DNA from: Enterococcus sp. BWR-S5
Lineage (GTDB): Bacteria; Bacillota; Bacilli; Lactobacillales; Enterococcaceae
Assembly (NCBI RefSeq): GCF_016745255.1
Contig: NZ_JADOEQ010000002.1
Coordinates: forward strand, 124,001 to 188,000
Reading direction: 5' to 3'
Length of the DNA: 64,000 bases
A program made the position numbers and the translations under genes. Of this stretch, positions 1 through 11,480 are shown in pieces. Under the pieces are notes generated by a model. It ran no database searches. It was not told the DNA's origin and saw only the letters and a list, made by a program, of their open reading frames with translations. Position 1 is the stretch's first letter. Each line of letters starts with the position of its first letter.

Positions 1-671
1 ATCAAATTCATCGCTTTGACAAAGTTTTCCGGTGTTGTCATATCCGGTTTTCCAATTCCCTCATAGACATCCTGACGAATAATGAAGGCATCACGGGCAA
101 ATACTTCGCCACTTTCAAAATCTTCCTTTGTATTGGAATAATCGGGATAACCATATGTTTTACCATCACTCAGCTTATACCAGTTCAAGGTATCTTCACG
201 AGCCACCTCATAAAAATAAGGGTCATAGGTATCGGCCAAATCCTGTAACGGCAGTGCCCAGCTTTCTGCCTTACGAGCCACAGAGGAGTTGGAATCAAAT
301 ACTGTGATGATATCCGGCATATCGCCCCCCGCAAAATAAGTGTTCAGCTTGGTGTCATCACCGGTAATAAATTCGATATCAATATCCAAGTCTTCTTTTA
401 TTTTTTTCGTTACTACATCTGAACCAAACTCTGTATTCCACCAATCTGCGTTAATATACCAGACCAGCTTGTTGTCCTTTTTCGTATCCAGCTCCCAAGC
501 CGGTTTCGTTTTATCAATTTCATATCTTCCTTCAATTGATGGTAATTCAGCTGTCTTGCCCTTGTCATTTCCTGCATTGTTTTCCGATCCGCCGCAAGCA
601 GCCAATGAAAATAACGCTGCGCCTGTTACCAATGAGATGCCTAACTTCTTTTCAAATGATCCTTTTAACAT
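1..671 (-). CDS. Extracellular sugar-binding lipoprotein of an ABC importer (partial, C-terminus off the left edge)
   Basis: The translation starts MLKGSFEKKLGISLVTG and has a lipoprotein signal peptide ending in the lipobox LAACG, followed by a low-complexity N/G/K linker. The mature part resembles the large LplA-type solute-binding proteins that serve LplB/LplC permeases (WYINADWW and the GDMPDIITV segment). The ATG at 671 has GAGAAGGAG about 8 nt upstream. About 224 residues are visible; members of this family usually exceed 450, so more than half is missing from the window. It follows the two permease genes at 895-2779 on the same strand, so it probably completes that importer. The substrate is unknown; the neighbouring glycosidases suggest a beta-glucoside or plant oligosaccharide. 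Confidence 0.88.
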   Translation of the reverse strand, partial: MLKGSFEKKLGISLVTGAALFSLAACGGSENNAGNDKGKTAELPSIEGRYEIDKTKPAWELDTKKDNKLVWYINADWWNTEFGSDVVTKKIKEDLDIDIEFITGDDTKLNTYFAGGDMPDIITVFDSNSSVARKAESWALPLQDLADTYDPYFYEVAREDTLNWYKLSDGKTYGYPDYSNTKEDFESGEVFARDAFIIRQDVYEGIGKPDMTTPENFVKAMNL

Positions 672-894
672 GATGAACGCTCCTTCTCTTTTTTCATATA
701 TAGATTCTGTAAAAATCTTCGTTGTTCAAAAAATACTTGCTACTCGACCAGAACAATATCCGTTATCTGTTCAACGCTTTTATAGAATCTACATACAGTT
801 GTCGTTTTATTAAAGACACATCAATCATTTCGTCTTATTCCTACTCTTCGTGTTATGCATACAAACCAAGTCCTTGCTTCCGATGGAATAACCG

Positions 895-1818
895 TTATTC
901 TTTCACCGCTCCCAGCATCATACCGGAAATAAAATGCCGTTGCAGCAGCGGATAAATCATAATAATCGGAACAGTCGTGATTACGATTGTTGCCAGTTGT
1001 ACCCCTTTTGAGGTTGTATTAATGGTCAACGCTGCATTCAACCCCTGACTGGATGCGGCCTGTGACTGTGTAATGATTTCGTAGAGCTTCATCTGCAATG
1101 GATACAAGGCTTTATCTGTGACATATAGTTTCGCTGTCATGAAGTCGTTCCATTGCCACACACCGTGAAATAACGCAATCGTTGCCAATGCCGGCTTAGA
1201 TAACGGCGCATAGATACTGGTGAATACCTTCCAGTCGCTGGCACCATCAATTTTAGCGGATTCTTCAAGTGATACAGGTACATCTCTGAAAAAGTTCATC
1301 AAGATGATGACATCATAGTAGCTTAATAATGCTGGGATGATGTATACCCAGAATGTATTCAGCAAGCCCAACGATTTAATTAATAGATAAGTTGGAATCA
1401 TACCACCGGTAAAAAACATCGTAATGATCCCCATTGTCGAATAGAGGGTACGCCCTTTTAGATCACGTTTGCTCAAGGCATAAGCCATGATGGCACAGAA
1501 TAAAGTGTGTGCCAGCACCCCAATTACTGTTTTTCCAACCGAGACCAGCAGCGAACGCCAAATGCTTGGGTCCTTGAGCACCCGATTATAATTCTCAAAA
1601 GAAATCTCGGACGGCCAAAAAATAAAATTTCCTTCAGCCAAAGCTGTGCTTGAAGCAAAGGAGGAAGCGACGATATTCCAGATAGGAACAACGATTACGA
1701 CGGTAAAGACTAACAGTAAAATGACATTGACCAAATTGAATATTTTGCTGTCCTTGTCCTGCACGACATTGCTTTTTGTTTTAGAAAAAGACAGTTGTTT
1801 CTTCTTTCCCAGTTCCAT
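895..1818 (-). CDS. Carbohydrate ABC transporter permease, LplC/MalG type
   Basis: This 307-residue membrane protein has a first hydrophobic segment near residues 27-52 and several more further on. The EAA loop that docks onto the ATPase is visible (ESAKIDGASDWKVF, about residues 185-200). The C-terminus ends in the family-typical LLQRHFISGMMLGAVKE. It pairs with the LplB-type permease at 1829-2779, ten bases upstream, and with the lipoprotein at the left edge. AGAGGAAAATT precedes the ATG at 1818. No ATPase gene is present, as is usual for these importers, which share an MsmK-type ATPase encoded elsewhere. Family assignment is firm; the sugar is not known. Confidence 0.92.
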   Translation of the reverse strand: MELGKKKQLSFSKTKSNVVQDKDSKIFNLVNVILLLVFTVVIVVPIWNIVASSFASSTALAEGNFIFWPSEISFENYNRVLKDPSIWRSLLVSVGKTVIGVLAHTLFCAIMAYALSKRDLKGRTLYSTMGIITMFFTGGMIPTYLLIKSLGLLNTFWVYIIPALLSYYDVIILMNFFRDVPVSLEESAKIDGASDWKVFTSIYAPLSKPALATIALFHGVWQWNDFMTAKLYVTDKALYPLQMKLYEIITQSQAASSQGLNAALTINTTSKGVQLATIVITTVPIIMIYPLLQRHFISGMMLGAVKE

Positions 1819-1828
1819 AATTTTCCTC

Positions 1829-2779
1829 TTATAATACTGATTGATTGTCGTTCAGCCTTTTCGTCACAATATTTGTGATTGCCAGCAGGATGACCGAGAT
1901 AACTGCAACCCCTAAGCCAACAGCCGTTGCATAAGAGAAATCCCCTTGCATTAGACCAATTCGATACACATACGAGTTAATGACCTCTGCTTTGGGCTGG
2001 TTCTGTGAATTCATCAAGACTAAGGTCTGATCCAGATTCGAATTGAATAAACCGCTTACAGTCAAGATTAGATTCAAAGAAATGATATTCCTCATCATTG
2101 GGATTGTGATACTCCATGTTTGCCGTAAACGGCTGGCTCCATCCATTTTAGCCGCTTCATAATAGGTCGGATCAATTTTTGACATCGTCGCGAGATAGAG
2201 AATGGTCCCCCAGCCAGCTTCCTTCCATACATCGGAAAGTGCTGCAATCCACCAGTATTTACCAACGTCCAGCATATGATTTTGTTCTGTAGCGATTCCG
2301 ACAATGTTCAACAGCTGATTAATCATGCCATTGGAAGAAAACCACGTAATCAGCATGCCTCCCAAAATAATCCATGAAAGAAAATGCGGCAGATACGATA
2401 TCGTCTGAATTACTCGCTTGAAGACACTATCCCGCAGCTCAAAAATCATAATGGAAATGATAATCGGCAAGACAAATCCAAAAGCCAGTTTCAGAAAGCT
2501 GATACCTAATGTATTGACAACCGACTGCCAGAAATAGCGATCCTTCATGATAATCTCGAAATTGTCCCAACCAACCCATTGTGCCCCGCTAATCGTATCA
2601 ATCACGGTATAATTTTTGAAGGCAATCGTCAGTCCATAGATTGGAATAAAGCTGAAAATAATCATATAAACAATTCCCGGTATCGCCATCATCTGCAATT
2701 GCCACTGCTTGGCAAAGGCCTTCCAGAAGCTCATAAATCGTTCGGACAACGAACTCTTTTTCACCACTTTTGCTTCCAC
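1829..2779 (-). CDS. Carbohydrate ABC transporter permease, LplB type
   Basis: This is a 316-residue inner-membrane permease of the LplB family. A cytoplasmic N-terminus is followed by a first membrane segment (MMAIPGIVYMIIFSFIPIYG), and the EAA loop is seen as EAAKMDGASRLRQTW near residues 205-220. The predicted start is GTG at 2779, seven to eight bases after AAGGGGG. It is the first gene of a permease-permease-binding protein unit reading leftwards, with a perfect palindromic operator just upstream at 2797-2818. The adjacent LacI-family regulator gene, transcribed in the same direction, ends at 2900. Length and motifs fit the family. Confidence 0.92.
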   Translation of the reverse strand: MEAKVVKKSSLSERFMSFWKAFAKQWQLQMMAIPGIVYMIIFSFIPIYGLTIAFKNYTVIDTISGAQWVGWDNFEIIMKDRYFWQSVVNTLGISFLKLAFGFVLPIIISIMIFELRDSVFKRVIQTISYLPHFLSWIILGGMLITWFSSNGMINQLLNIVGIATEQNHMLDVGKYWWIAALSDVWKEAGWGTILYLATMSKIDPTYYEAAKMDGASRLRQTWSITIPMMRNIISLNLILTVSGLFNSNLDQTLVLMNSQNQPKAEVINSYVYRIGLMQGDFSYATAVGLGVAVISVILLAITNIVTKRLNDNQSVL

Positions 2780-2796
2780 TAAAAATCCCCCTTCTG

Positions 2797-2818
2797 AAAA
2801 TAAAAACGTTTTTATTTT
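2797..2818. promoter_or_regulatory. 22-bp perfect palindromic operator upstream of the LplB-type permease gene
   Basis: Each half is AAAATAAAAAC and the other half is its exact reverse complement, centred on the CG at 2807/2808. A CG-centred palindrome is the classic LacI/GalR or CcpA operator form. It lies 18-39 bp before the GTG start of the permease gene and downstream of the LacI-family gene at 2900-3904. The likely binder is that LacI protein, with CcpA as the alternative. The palindrome is directly visible; the binding protein is inferred. Confidence 0.7.
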
Positions 2819-2899
2819 ATGTTAAATCCTATAGTCTATTGCTTCTGCTAAAGAAACTGATGCTTGGCTTTCTCATCCCCTCAGTCTCTTTAGCCCACT

Positions 2900-3913
<1,014 letters not shown>

Positions 3914-4085
3914 CTATAGTCACGAAATTTTTACAAAGAGATTGTAGCACTGCCCCTCAGCATTTACAATGAAAAATCTATATGAACTGCACGGACTAAT
4001 GCGCCACACGAAAAGTGATAATTGCCTATAAGAAAAAGCAATGGGAAGCATTTTCCATGTCATTTATTTCGTCGCATGCGTATAG

Positions 4086-6236
4086 CTACAAGCCTTCTGA
4101 CTTTTCACAGAGCTCAAACTGCCCTGTCAATGTATTTTGGCTGTCCAATCCGACAAAGAAACGGAACTTGCCCAAATCAGGATAACGCGTTAGGTTACTA
4201 TGGACATAGCCTAAATCAGCTGCTGTCAAAGTAAACGTACACTGCGCTGTTGTGTTCCCTGCAACGGTCAGCTGCTGCCAGCTTTTCAACTCTTTTACCG
4301 GACGGACCAGCTCGCTCACTTGATCCTCCACGTATAACTGAACCGTGGTATTCCCAGCTTGAGCTGAATCATTCCTAACAGTTGCTTGAATCGTCAGCGG
4401 CTCATCCTCAGTAAGCACCTCCGCAGATTGGGTGATTGCTTCAATCGAAAGCTTACTATAGCTTAGCCCATGCCCAAATGGGTACAACGGTTCATTGCCA
4501 ACATCCATATATTTCGACACATATTTTTCCTGTTGATTTTGTTCTGTCAATGGTCGGCCTGTAGAGTAGGCTTGATAAGAAAATGGCAACTGTCCTACCG
4601 CTCTTGGAAAGCTCATTGGCAGCTTGCCTTCCGGATTATGCTGACCAATCAGCGTTTCAGCAATCGCACGACCACCTTCACTTCCCGGAAACCAGACTTC
4701 CACTATACTCTTCGCATAAGGCTCGATTGCTGTTAGATCCAGCGGTCGGCCATTGAAAAGTACCACGACAAGATTTTTATTGGCAGCAGCCATTCTTTTA
4801 ACCAGCTTAATTTGGTACTCCGGCAAACAGATTTCTGCCTTGCTGGCTGCTTCTCCGGTTTCCTCTGAAGACTCGCCTAAAGCCAAGATAACCACATCAC
4901 TAGCCTTTGCTTCTTCTGATAATTTCACGTATTCTGCTTCTGAAGGCTCTGCCCACGATTCCGCAGCTCCTACAGTCAAATGCGGCAGCTGCTCCGTTAA
5001 GCCCTCTGCAAGATCGATTGCCTGCTCTGTTTTTCCAATCCATGACCAAGCGCCCAAAATATCTTTAGAGCTTGCTTTCGGTCCCAGCAGGAAGACCTGC
5101 TGTTGTGTTCGGATAGGTAGAGTATCTGAATCATTTTTTAGCAATACAAAGCTCTTCATCGCTGCTTCTTTTACTGCAATGCGTAAGGCTCCCTCAATCG
5201 GTTTGGCTTCCTCTTGAATTCCTCGGAAGGGATTTTCAAACAGTCCCAGCTCATTTTTCAATTTCAATATACGATAGACCGCTTCGTCCAGTGCATGGCT
5301 GTCTAAATCTGAATACTCGGCCAAATGATTGATATAGCAGTCGCTCATCATATCAATATCCGTTCCTGCTTCAAACGCCTCTGCCGCAGCTTGCTGTTTA
5401 TCGCCAACCACTCGATGTGCCAGCAATTCCTCCAACGCATTCCAATCAGAAATTACCACACCGTTAAAGCCCAGCTCCTGACGCAATGTTTCTTTGATTA
5501 ACGGACGATTCAAGGACATGAGCTGCCCATTAATTGGGTTGAATGAGGTCATGACAAGCTTGACCCCTTCTTCGATTGCCGCTTGAAATGCCGGTAGATA
5601 ATTCTGATACAGCTCGATTGGCGATAAATCGACATGGTTGTAGTCTCGCCCACCCTGTACTGCGCCATAACCGATGAAGTGCTTCACACAGGCGGCTAAA
5701 CGCTCAGTTTCTGTTTCTAAATCAGTTCCTTGATAACCTCTGACATACCCTCTCGTCAACTCGGCGGACAATATCGGGTCTTCGCCGTTGCTTTCCAGCA
5801 CCCTGCCCCAGCGAGAATCCATTACATGATCCGCCATCGGTGAAAAGGTGACATGGACACCCGCTCGTGTTGCTTCTAATGCAGACAGTCGTGCTACTTC
5901 CTCTGTCAATTCTGAAGAAAAACTGCTGGCCAGTGCTAACGGAATTGGAAAAATCGTTTCATAGCCATGGATAACATCTGCCATAAACAGCAACGGAATC
6001 TTCAAGCGGCTTTCCTCTAAATAACTCTTTTGAATCGTAGCGACCTGTTCTGCCGTATGTGTTCCTAAAACCGAACCGATTTGAAACAGTTTATTCTCTG
6101 ACAGCTGCCATTCCGCTGCCGGCCCTGTAATTTCTCCGGACTGGTTGAAGAAATCCGGCGTGACCTGCACCAGCTGACCAATTTTTTCTGCTAAGGTCAT
6201 TTCATTCATGAGTTCTTTCAGTTCACTTTTTTTCAT
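4086..6236 (-). CDS. bglX: Glycoside hydrolase family 3 beta-glucosidase (BglX type)
   Basis: The enzyme hydrolyses terminal beta-linked glucose from oligosaccharides. Counting from the ATG at 6236 it has 716 residues: a GH3 N-terminal barrel (about 15-330), a C-terminal domain (about 365-570) and a fibronectin-III-like domain near 620-710. The nucleophile is Asp264 in GVVISDWN, and the substrate-binding KHF motif is at about 185. No signal peptide is present, so it is cytoplasmic and acts on sugars taken up by the neighbouring ABC importer. The 6236 start is preferred over an upstream in-frame ATG at 6263 because AGGGGAGAGG lies just before it. It follows the GH1 gene by 10 bases, so the two are probably co-transcribed. 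Confidence 0.93.
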   Translation of the reverse strand: MKKSELKELMNEMTLAEKIGQLVQVTPDFFNQSGEITGPAAEWQLSENKLFQIGSVLGTHTAEQVATIQKSYLEESRLKIPLLFMADVIHGYETIFPIPLALASSFSSELTEEVARLSALEATRAGVHVTFSPMADHVMDSRWGRVLESNGEDPILSAELTRGYVRGYQGTDLETETERLAACVKHFIGYGAVQGGRDYNHVDLSPIELYQNYLPAFQAAIEEGVKLVMTSFNPINGQLMSLNRPLIKETLRQELGFNGVVISDWNALEELLAHRVVGDKQQAAAEAFEAGTDIDMMSDCYINHLAEYSDLDSHALDEAVYRILKLKNELGLFENPFRGIQEEAKPIEGALRIAVKEAAMKSFVLLKNDSDTLPIRTQQQVFLLGPKASSKDILGAWSWIGKTEQAIDLAEGLTEQLPHLTVGAAESWAEPSEAEYVKLSEEAKASDVVILALGESSEETGEAASKAEICLPEYQIKLVKRMAAANKNLVVVLFNGRPLDLTAIEPYAKSIVEVWFPGSEGGRAIAETLIGQHNPEGKLPMSFPRAVGQLPFSYQAYSTGRPLTEQNQQEKYVSKYMDVGNEPLYPFGHGLSYSKLSIEAITQSAEVLTEDEPLTIQATVRNDSAQAGNTTVQLYVEDQVSELVRPVKELKSWQQLTVAGNTTAQCTFTLTAADLGYVHSNLTRYPDLGKFRFFVGLDSQNTLTGQFELCEKSEGL

Positions 6237-6246
6237 AACCTCTCCC

Positions 6247-7752
<1,506 letters not shown>

Positions 7753-7784
7753 TTAACAGCCTTTTGGTTTCTGTTCCGCAAAAT

Positions 7785-7827
7785 GGAAAAAAGAATCACG
7801 CTGGCACAGGGTGTACCAACGTGATTC
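7785..7827 (-). terminator. Rho-independent terminator after the RpiR-family gene
   Basis: Perfect 8-bp arms GAATCACG and CGTGATTC (7793-7827) enclose further pairing, with one G-U-type mismatch. On the minus strand the hairpin is followed by TTTTTT. It lies just after the stop codon of the regulator gene at 7836 and separates it from the GH1 gene. Confidence 0.85.
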
Positions 7828-7835
7828 TGCTTATT

Positions 7836-8558
7836 CTATTCGCCACATAAATCAATTAACTTTTCAATAAGATACATACACGGAATCTGACTTGTCAGGT
7901 CCTGATGCTGTTCCAACCGCTCCACGTCTACATGATAAGAAAGAACATAATCTGTCATCTTTGCCAGTGGACTGTTTTCATCACTTGTAATCGCCACAGT
8001 TGTGTAGTCCAATGCATTTCGAAATCCATTGACGATTTCCACGATTTCTGTTGTTTTACCGGTTACCGAAAGTGTTATCAGCATGTTGTCTGTCGTATTC
8101 CGCAGCTTTGAGAAGAGCGGGTAGGTGTGATCCACCAGCGCAAAGCTGTTAAGTCCTTTGATTGCTGCTCTGCGAGCTGCGTATTCACACATCGCAGCGG
8201 AGGAACCCATTCCGAAAAAGACAATATTTTCACAGTTGACCATCTTTTCAGCAACCTTCCGCAGTCTTCCTTCAATTCCCTCAGGAAACCGCTCCTTCGA
8301 CAACAGCTTTTCACCATAATCAAAGCCTTTACTTTCAGAAGCGTCTTCAACCTTAAAATGACTACGAAATTCTGTAAAGCTGCTATAACCAATTTTTCGA
8401 ATAAAGCGCATCACAGAAGAGGTCGATGTATGAGACTCTTTTGCAATATCACGAACTCTCATATAGGGAATTTTACTGCTGTTGCTCGCCATAAAATGAT
8501 AGATGGCACGATCTGTTTCTGACAACTCATTGAAATTGATTTTACCGAAAAAAGACAT
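7836..8558 (-). CDS. MurR/RpiR-family transcriptional regulator with SIS domain
   Basis: This is a 240-residue regulator. An N-terminal HTH_6 domain (residues 1-75, with MRVRDIAKESHTSTSSVMRF) is followed by a sugar-isomerase (SIS) domain. The SIS domain contains NIVFFGMGSSAAMCEYAARR and LITLSVTGKTTEIVE, the usual sugar-phosphate-binding loops. Such regulators sense phosphorylated sugars, which fits the neighbouring 6-phospho-beta-glucosidase. It is transcribed in the same direction as the GH1-GH3 pair but ends in its own terminator at 7785-7827. Regulation of the adjacent glycosidases is inferred from position. Confidence 0.9.
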   Translation of the reverse strand: MSFFGKINFNELSETDRAIYHFMASNSSKIPYMRVRDIAKESHTSTSSVMRFIRKIGYSSFTEFRSHFKVEDASESKGFDYGEKLLSKERFPEGIEGRLRKVAEKMVNCENIVFFGMGSSAAMCEYAARRAAIKGLNSFALVDHTYPLFSKLRNTTDNMLITLSVTGKTTEIVEIVNGFRNALDYTTVAITSDENSPLAKMTDYVLSYHVDVERLEQHQDLTSQIPCMYLIEKLIDLCGE

Positions 8559-8710
8559 CTTGGAAACCCCTTTTTTATTTTTTGTGAACGAAAACGACTG
8601 TTTCCCGCAACCTGTTTACAGGATATATACTCAGTTAGAATCCTATCATGCTTCTACCTAATCGTCTATAAAATACGATAGCAGCTGATTCACAATACAA
8701 GAATAAAGAA

Positions 8711-8763
8711 GCCGCAGCAGATAACTAAAGAGCATCCGCCTGTTAGTATTTGCTGCTGCAGCT
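8711..8763 (-). terminator. Possible terminator hairpin after map
   Basis: On the minus strand GCAGCAGCAAATACTAA and a matching TTTAGTTATCTGCTGC can pair imperfectly around a loop, followed by a short T-rich stretch (TTCTTTATTC). It lies 30 bp past the map stop codon. The U-tract is weak. Confidence 0.4.
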
Positions 8764-8794
8764 ATCATTTTTTATTGAACATCAGGTTTTCACT

Positions 8795-9547
8795 TTAGTC
8801 TTCTTGCTCCGTCATAATAACCGGGCCGTCTTTCGTGATGGCAATCGAATGCTCATACTGTGCGCAGAACCCACCATCAATCGTCCGTGCTGTCCAGCCA
8901 TTTGGGTCCATCTGCATGCGCCAAGTTCCTGTTGTAATCATTGGCTCAATGGTAATTGTCATCCCCTCTTTTAAGCGCAGCCCTTTGCCCGCAATACCAT
9001 AATGCGGAAAAAACGGTTCTTCATGAATCGTTGGTCCAATACCATGAGCGATAAAATCTCTGACAACACCGAAGCCTTTTGCCTCTGCATAGCTTTGAAT
9101 CGCATGACCAATGTCACCAACTCTGTTCCCGACTTGTGCTTGTTCAATGCCCAGCTTCAACGCTTCTAGCGTAACCGCCATTAACTCTTGATGCTCCGGT
9201 GTGATTTCTCCGACAGCATAGGTCCAACAACTATCTGAAATCGCTCCATGCAGGTCGACACAGAAGTCAACCTTCACAACATCGCCTGATTTCAAACGAT
9301 AGTTTGATGGAAAGCCATGGCATATTTCCTCATTGACACTGACACAGGTAGCATATTCATACCCTTCAAAGCCGATTTGAGCTGCCACAGCACCGGCTTC
9401 TTCTATTTTTCTATGTACAAACTGATTGATTTCATTCGTTGTGATTCCCGGCTTTATCACCGTTCTTAACTGCTTGTGAATCCCCGCCAGAATCGCCCCT
9501 GACTCTTTCATTTGTTCAATTTCTCTCGTTGATTTTAATGTAATCAT
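8795..9547 (-). CDS. map: Type I methionine aminopeptidase
   Basis: This 250-residue cytoplasmic metallopeptidase removes the initiator methionine from new proteins. The metal-binding residues sit in the family blocks VKVDFCVDLHGAISDS (two Asp), GHGIGPTIHEEP-like (FIAHGIGPTIHEEPFF, His), MTITIEPMIT (Glu) and QYEHSIAIT (Glu). The N-terminus ITLKSTREIEQMKESG is typical of type I enzymes. Its length is normal. It is a single-gene unit between the RpiR gene and the DUF998 gene. Many Firmicutes carry map near secY; this stand-alone copy could be a second paralogue, which cannot be decided from this window. Confidence 0.95.
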   Translation of the reverse strand: MITLKSTREIEQMKESGAILAGIHKQLRTVIKPGITTNEINQFVHRKIEEAGAVAAQIGFEGYEYATCVSVNEEICHGFPSNYRLKSGDVVKVDFCVDLHGAISDSCWTYAVGEITPEHQELMAVTLEALKLGIEQAQVGNRVGDIGHAIQSYAEAKGFGVVRDFIAHGIGPTIHEEPFFPHYGIAGKGLRLKEGMTITIEPMITTGTWRMQMDPNGWTARTIDGGFCAQYEHSIAITKDGPVIMTEQED

Positions 9548-9690
9548 TGCATTTCCTCTTTTCGTTGAGTAAGACTCTTTGGCTAGTATAAGTCAGAATG
9601 TTTTCTATGACAACTCTCTCTTTTTAAAAAGCTTTACGATACCCATTGCCTAAATATTTTTCTTCTTGCAAACACCTTTACTTAAACAAT

Positions 9691-10341
9691 TTAGGAACGC
9701 TTCTTTATCTGGCGAACAGCAAACAGCACAATCGGCAAGTAATTAAACAAGAAGCTGATTCGCTGCCACAAGCCCAATTGATTGAGTAACGGCCATTGGT
9801 TAATCATCGGAATTCGTGCCAAGCCATAAATACCGGCAAACACTAGACTGAAAAGCCAAAGTATTAAATAGTTCCTACTTTGAGAACGGTCACCCAACTT
9901 TCGATAAAGCAGATATAGGAACAACGGAAAAATCAAAAAGCCGCCATAGCCAATACCCGAACCAATATTATGTACCCATGTTGATACCGTCCATTGCGCT
10001 TGTTGCGTATCCACGCTAAATAAACCAGTAAAAATACAGTCACCGATACCATATGCACCAATTGCGAAAGTTCCCCAAAAAGCTAACGAGGACGAGCCTT
10101 CTTTGAATGTTTGATAGACTGCCGGTAATCCTAAAACATAAAAAGTTCCAGCGACCGCCGACCAAATCAAAAAGGCCTGACGAACCGGACTGCCAACATC
10201 ACCAAATAGGCTCATTACAGCGGTCAACTGGTTTAATTTGGGATAAAAAAGTCCCAGTATATACGGTGTTAAAAAATCACTGAGCACACCAATCAGCAAA
10301 AAATAAAAGCCATACCTTTTCACAATAGCCACTCTCTTCAT
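9691..10341 (-). CDS. DUF998-family integral membrane protein
   Basis: This is a protein of about 216 residues with roughly six hydrophobic segments, beginning with YGFYFLLIGVLSDFLTPYIL. The overall pattern fits the DUF998 family, whose function is unknown. The start is uncertain: a TTG lies at 10347, an ATG at 10341, and a GTG at 10332 that has the best spacing from the TTTGGAG site. It has no obvious operon partner. Its family assignment rests on the arrangement of helices and conserved glycine-rich segments. Confidence 0.7.
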   Translation of the reverse strand: MKRVAIVKRYGFYFLLIGVLSDFLTPYILGLFYPKLNQLTAVMSLFGDVGSPVRQAFLIWSAVAGTFYVLGLPAVYQTFKEGSSSLAFWGTFAIGAYGIGDCIFTGLFSVDTQQAQWTVSTWVHNIGSGIGYGGFLIFPLFLYLLYRKLGDRSQSRNYLILWLFSLVFAGIYGLARIPMINQWPLLNQLGLWQRISFLFNYLPIVLFAVRQIKKRS

Positions 10342-10479
10342 CTCCAAACAATGATGTTTTCATGTCTTCCTACGAAACTAAACTTATTCTCAATAAAAGA
10401 ATAGCACCATTCTTCATGAAATGAAAAAAAAGACGGTCAAGCGCTTGTCCTACGCCTCACCATCCTTTTCAGCTGCTGC

Positions 10480-11451
10480 TTACAGCAATTCTTTTCTCAA
10501 TGTTGCGTCATCTATTGGTGATAGATATTTCGGTGCGATATCCAAGACCGTGAAGGCTCCAAATTGTTTTTCATTTGCCAAACGGACACATGCTCTCGCA
10601 TACGCAACCAAGACACTGGCTGTAAACTCAGGATTGCTGTCTAAATGCAGATTGTACTCAATCACCTGCTTTGTCGCTTCATGTGTCGTACCTGTATGCA
10701 AAACTGTCCCACCATGGGGCATCGCTTTATGTTCTCGATTCAATTCATCCAATGAAATGAAATGGACCTCTGTATCGTAATCCGCAAAATAATTCGGCAT
10801 CTCCACGATTTCTGCTCGGATTGCTGCCTCGTCAGTACCGTCTTCCAAAACTACGAAGCATTTTCTAAAATGCTTGTCTCTAGTACTCAGCTCAAGCTGT
10901 TCACCGGCTTTTAATTTTTCGATAATTTCATTATTTGGGATTGTGTATTGCGTAGCATCAACAACACCGGCAATTCTTCTGATAGCGTCAGAATGCCCTT
11001 GGCTGACCCCTTTACCCCAAAATGTATAAGTTTCTCCCTGTGGTAAAATACTTTGTGCATATAACCGATTCAAGCTAAACAAACCTGGGTCCCAACCTGT
11101 AGAAATAACAGAAACAGTTTGATGCTCTTTAGCCACTTGCTCCACCTTTGCAAAATGCTCAGGGATTTTTGCATGCGTATCAAAGCTATCCACTGTATTA
11201 AAATACGTGGTGATTTCCGGTGTTTGAACAGGCAAATCCGTCGCCGATCCACCACATAAAATACACACATCAATTTCCTCTTTTTTATCCTTTAATGCAT
11301 CCATATGAAAGGCCTGTGCTCCTTCAGTCGCCACATTTTCAGGTGCTCTTCTAGTAAATACCCCGACTAGCTCCATATCCTGATTCTGCTTCAATGAACG
11401 CTCTACCCCGCGCCCTAAGTTCCCGTACCCGACAATTGCTACTTTAATCAT
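10480..11451 (-). CDS. ddh: meso-Diaminopimelate D-dehydrogenase
   Basis: This enzyme makes meso-diaminopimelate from tetrahydrodipicolinate, ammonia and NADPH in one step, a short route of lysine biosynthesis. The 323-residue protein has an N-terminal Rossmann motif (VAIVGYGNLGRGVERSL). It also has the family blocks CGGSATDLPVQ, DSFDTHAKIPEH and STGWDPGLFSLNR, and the substrate-binding GKGVSQGHSDAIRRI. The ATG at 11451 follows GGAGTG. It stands alone, with a -10-like TATAAT on the minus strand at 11482-11487. In organisms with L-Lys-type peptidoglycan, such as enterococci, it would serve lysine supply. Confidence 0.93.
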   Translation of the reverse strand: MIKVAIVGYGNLGRGVERSLKQNQDMELVGVFTRRAPENVATEGAQAFHMDALKDKKEEIDVCILCGGSATDLPVQTPEITTYFNTVDSFDTHAKIPEHFAKVEQVAKEHQTVSVISTGWDPGLFSLNRLYAQSILPQGETYTFWGKGVSQGHSDAIRRIAGVVDATQYTIPNNEIIEKLKAGEQLELSTRDKHFRKCFVVLEDGTDEAAIRAEIVEMPNYFADYDTEVHFISLDELNREHKAMPHGGTVLHTGTTHEATKQVIEYNLHLDSNPEFTASVLVAYARACVRLANEKQFGAFTVLDIAPKYLSPIDDATLRKELL

Positions 11452-11480
11452 ACTTATTCACTCCTAAAATCATTTACTAA

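Noticed and set aside
340-813. 157-codon plus-strand open frame
   Set aside because: It is mostly antisense to the binding-protein lipoprotein gene, with a composition typical of a shadow frame.
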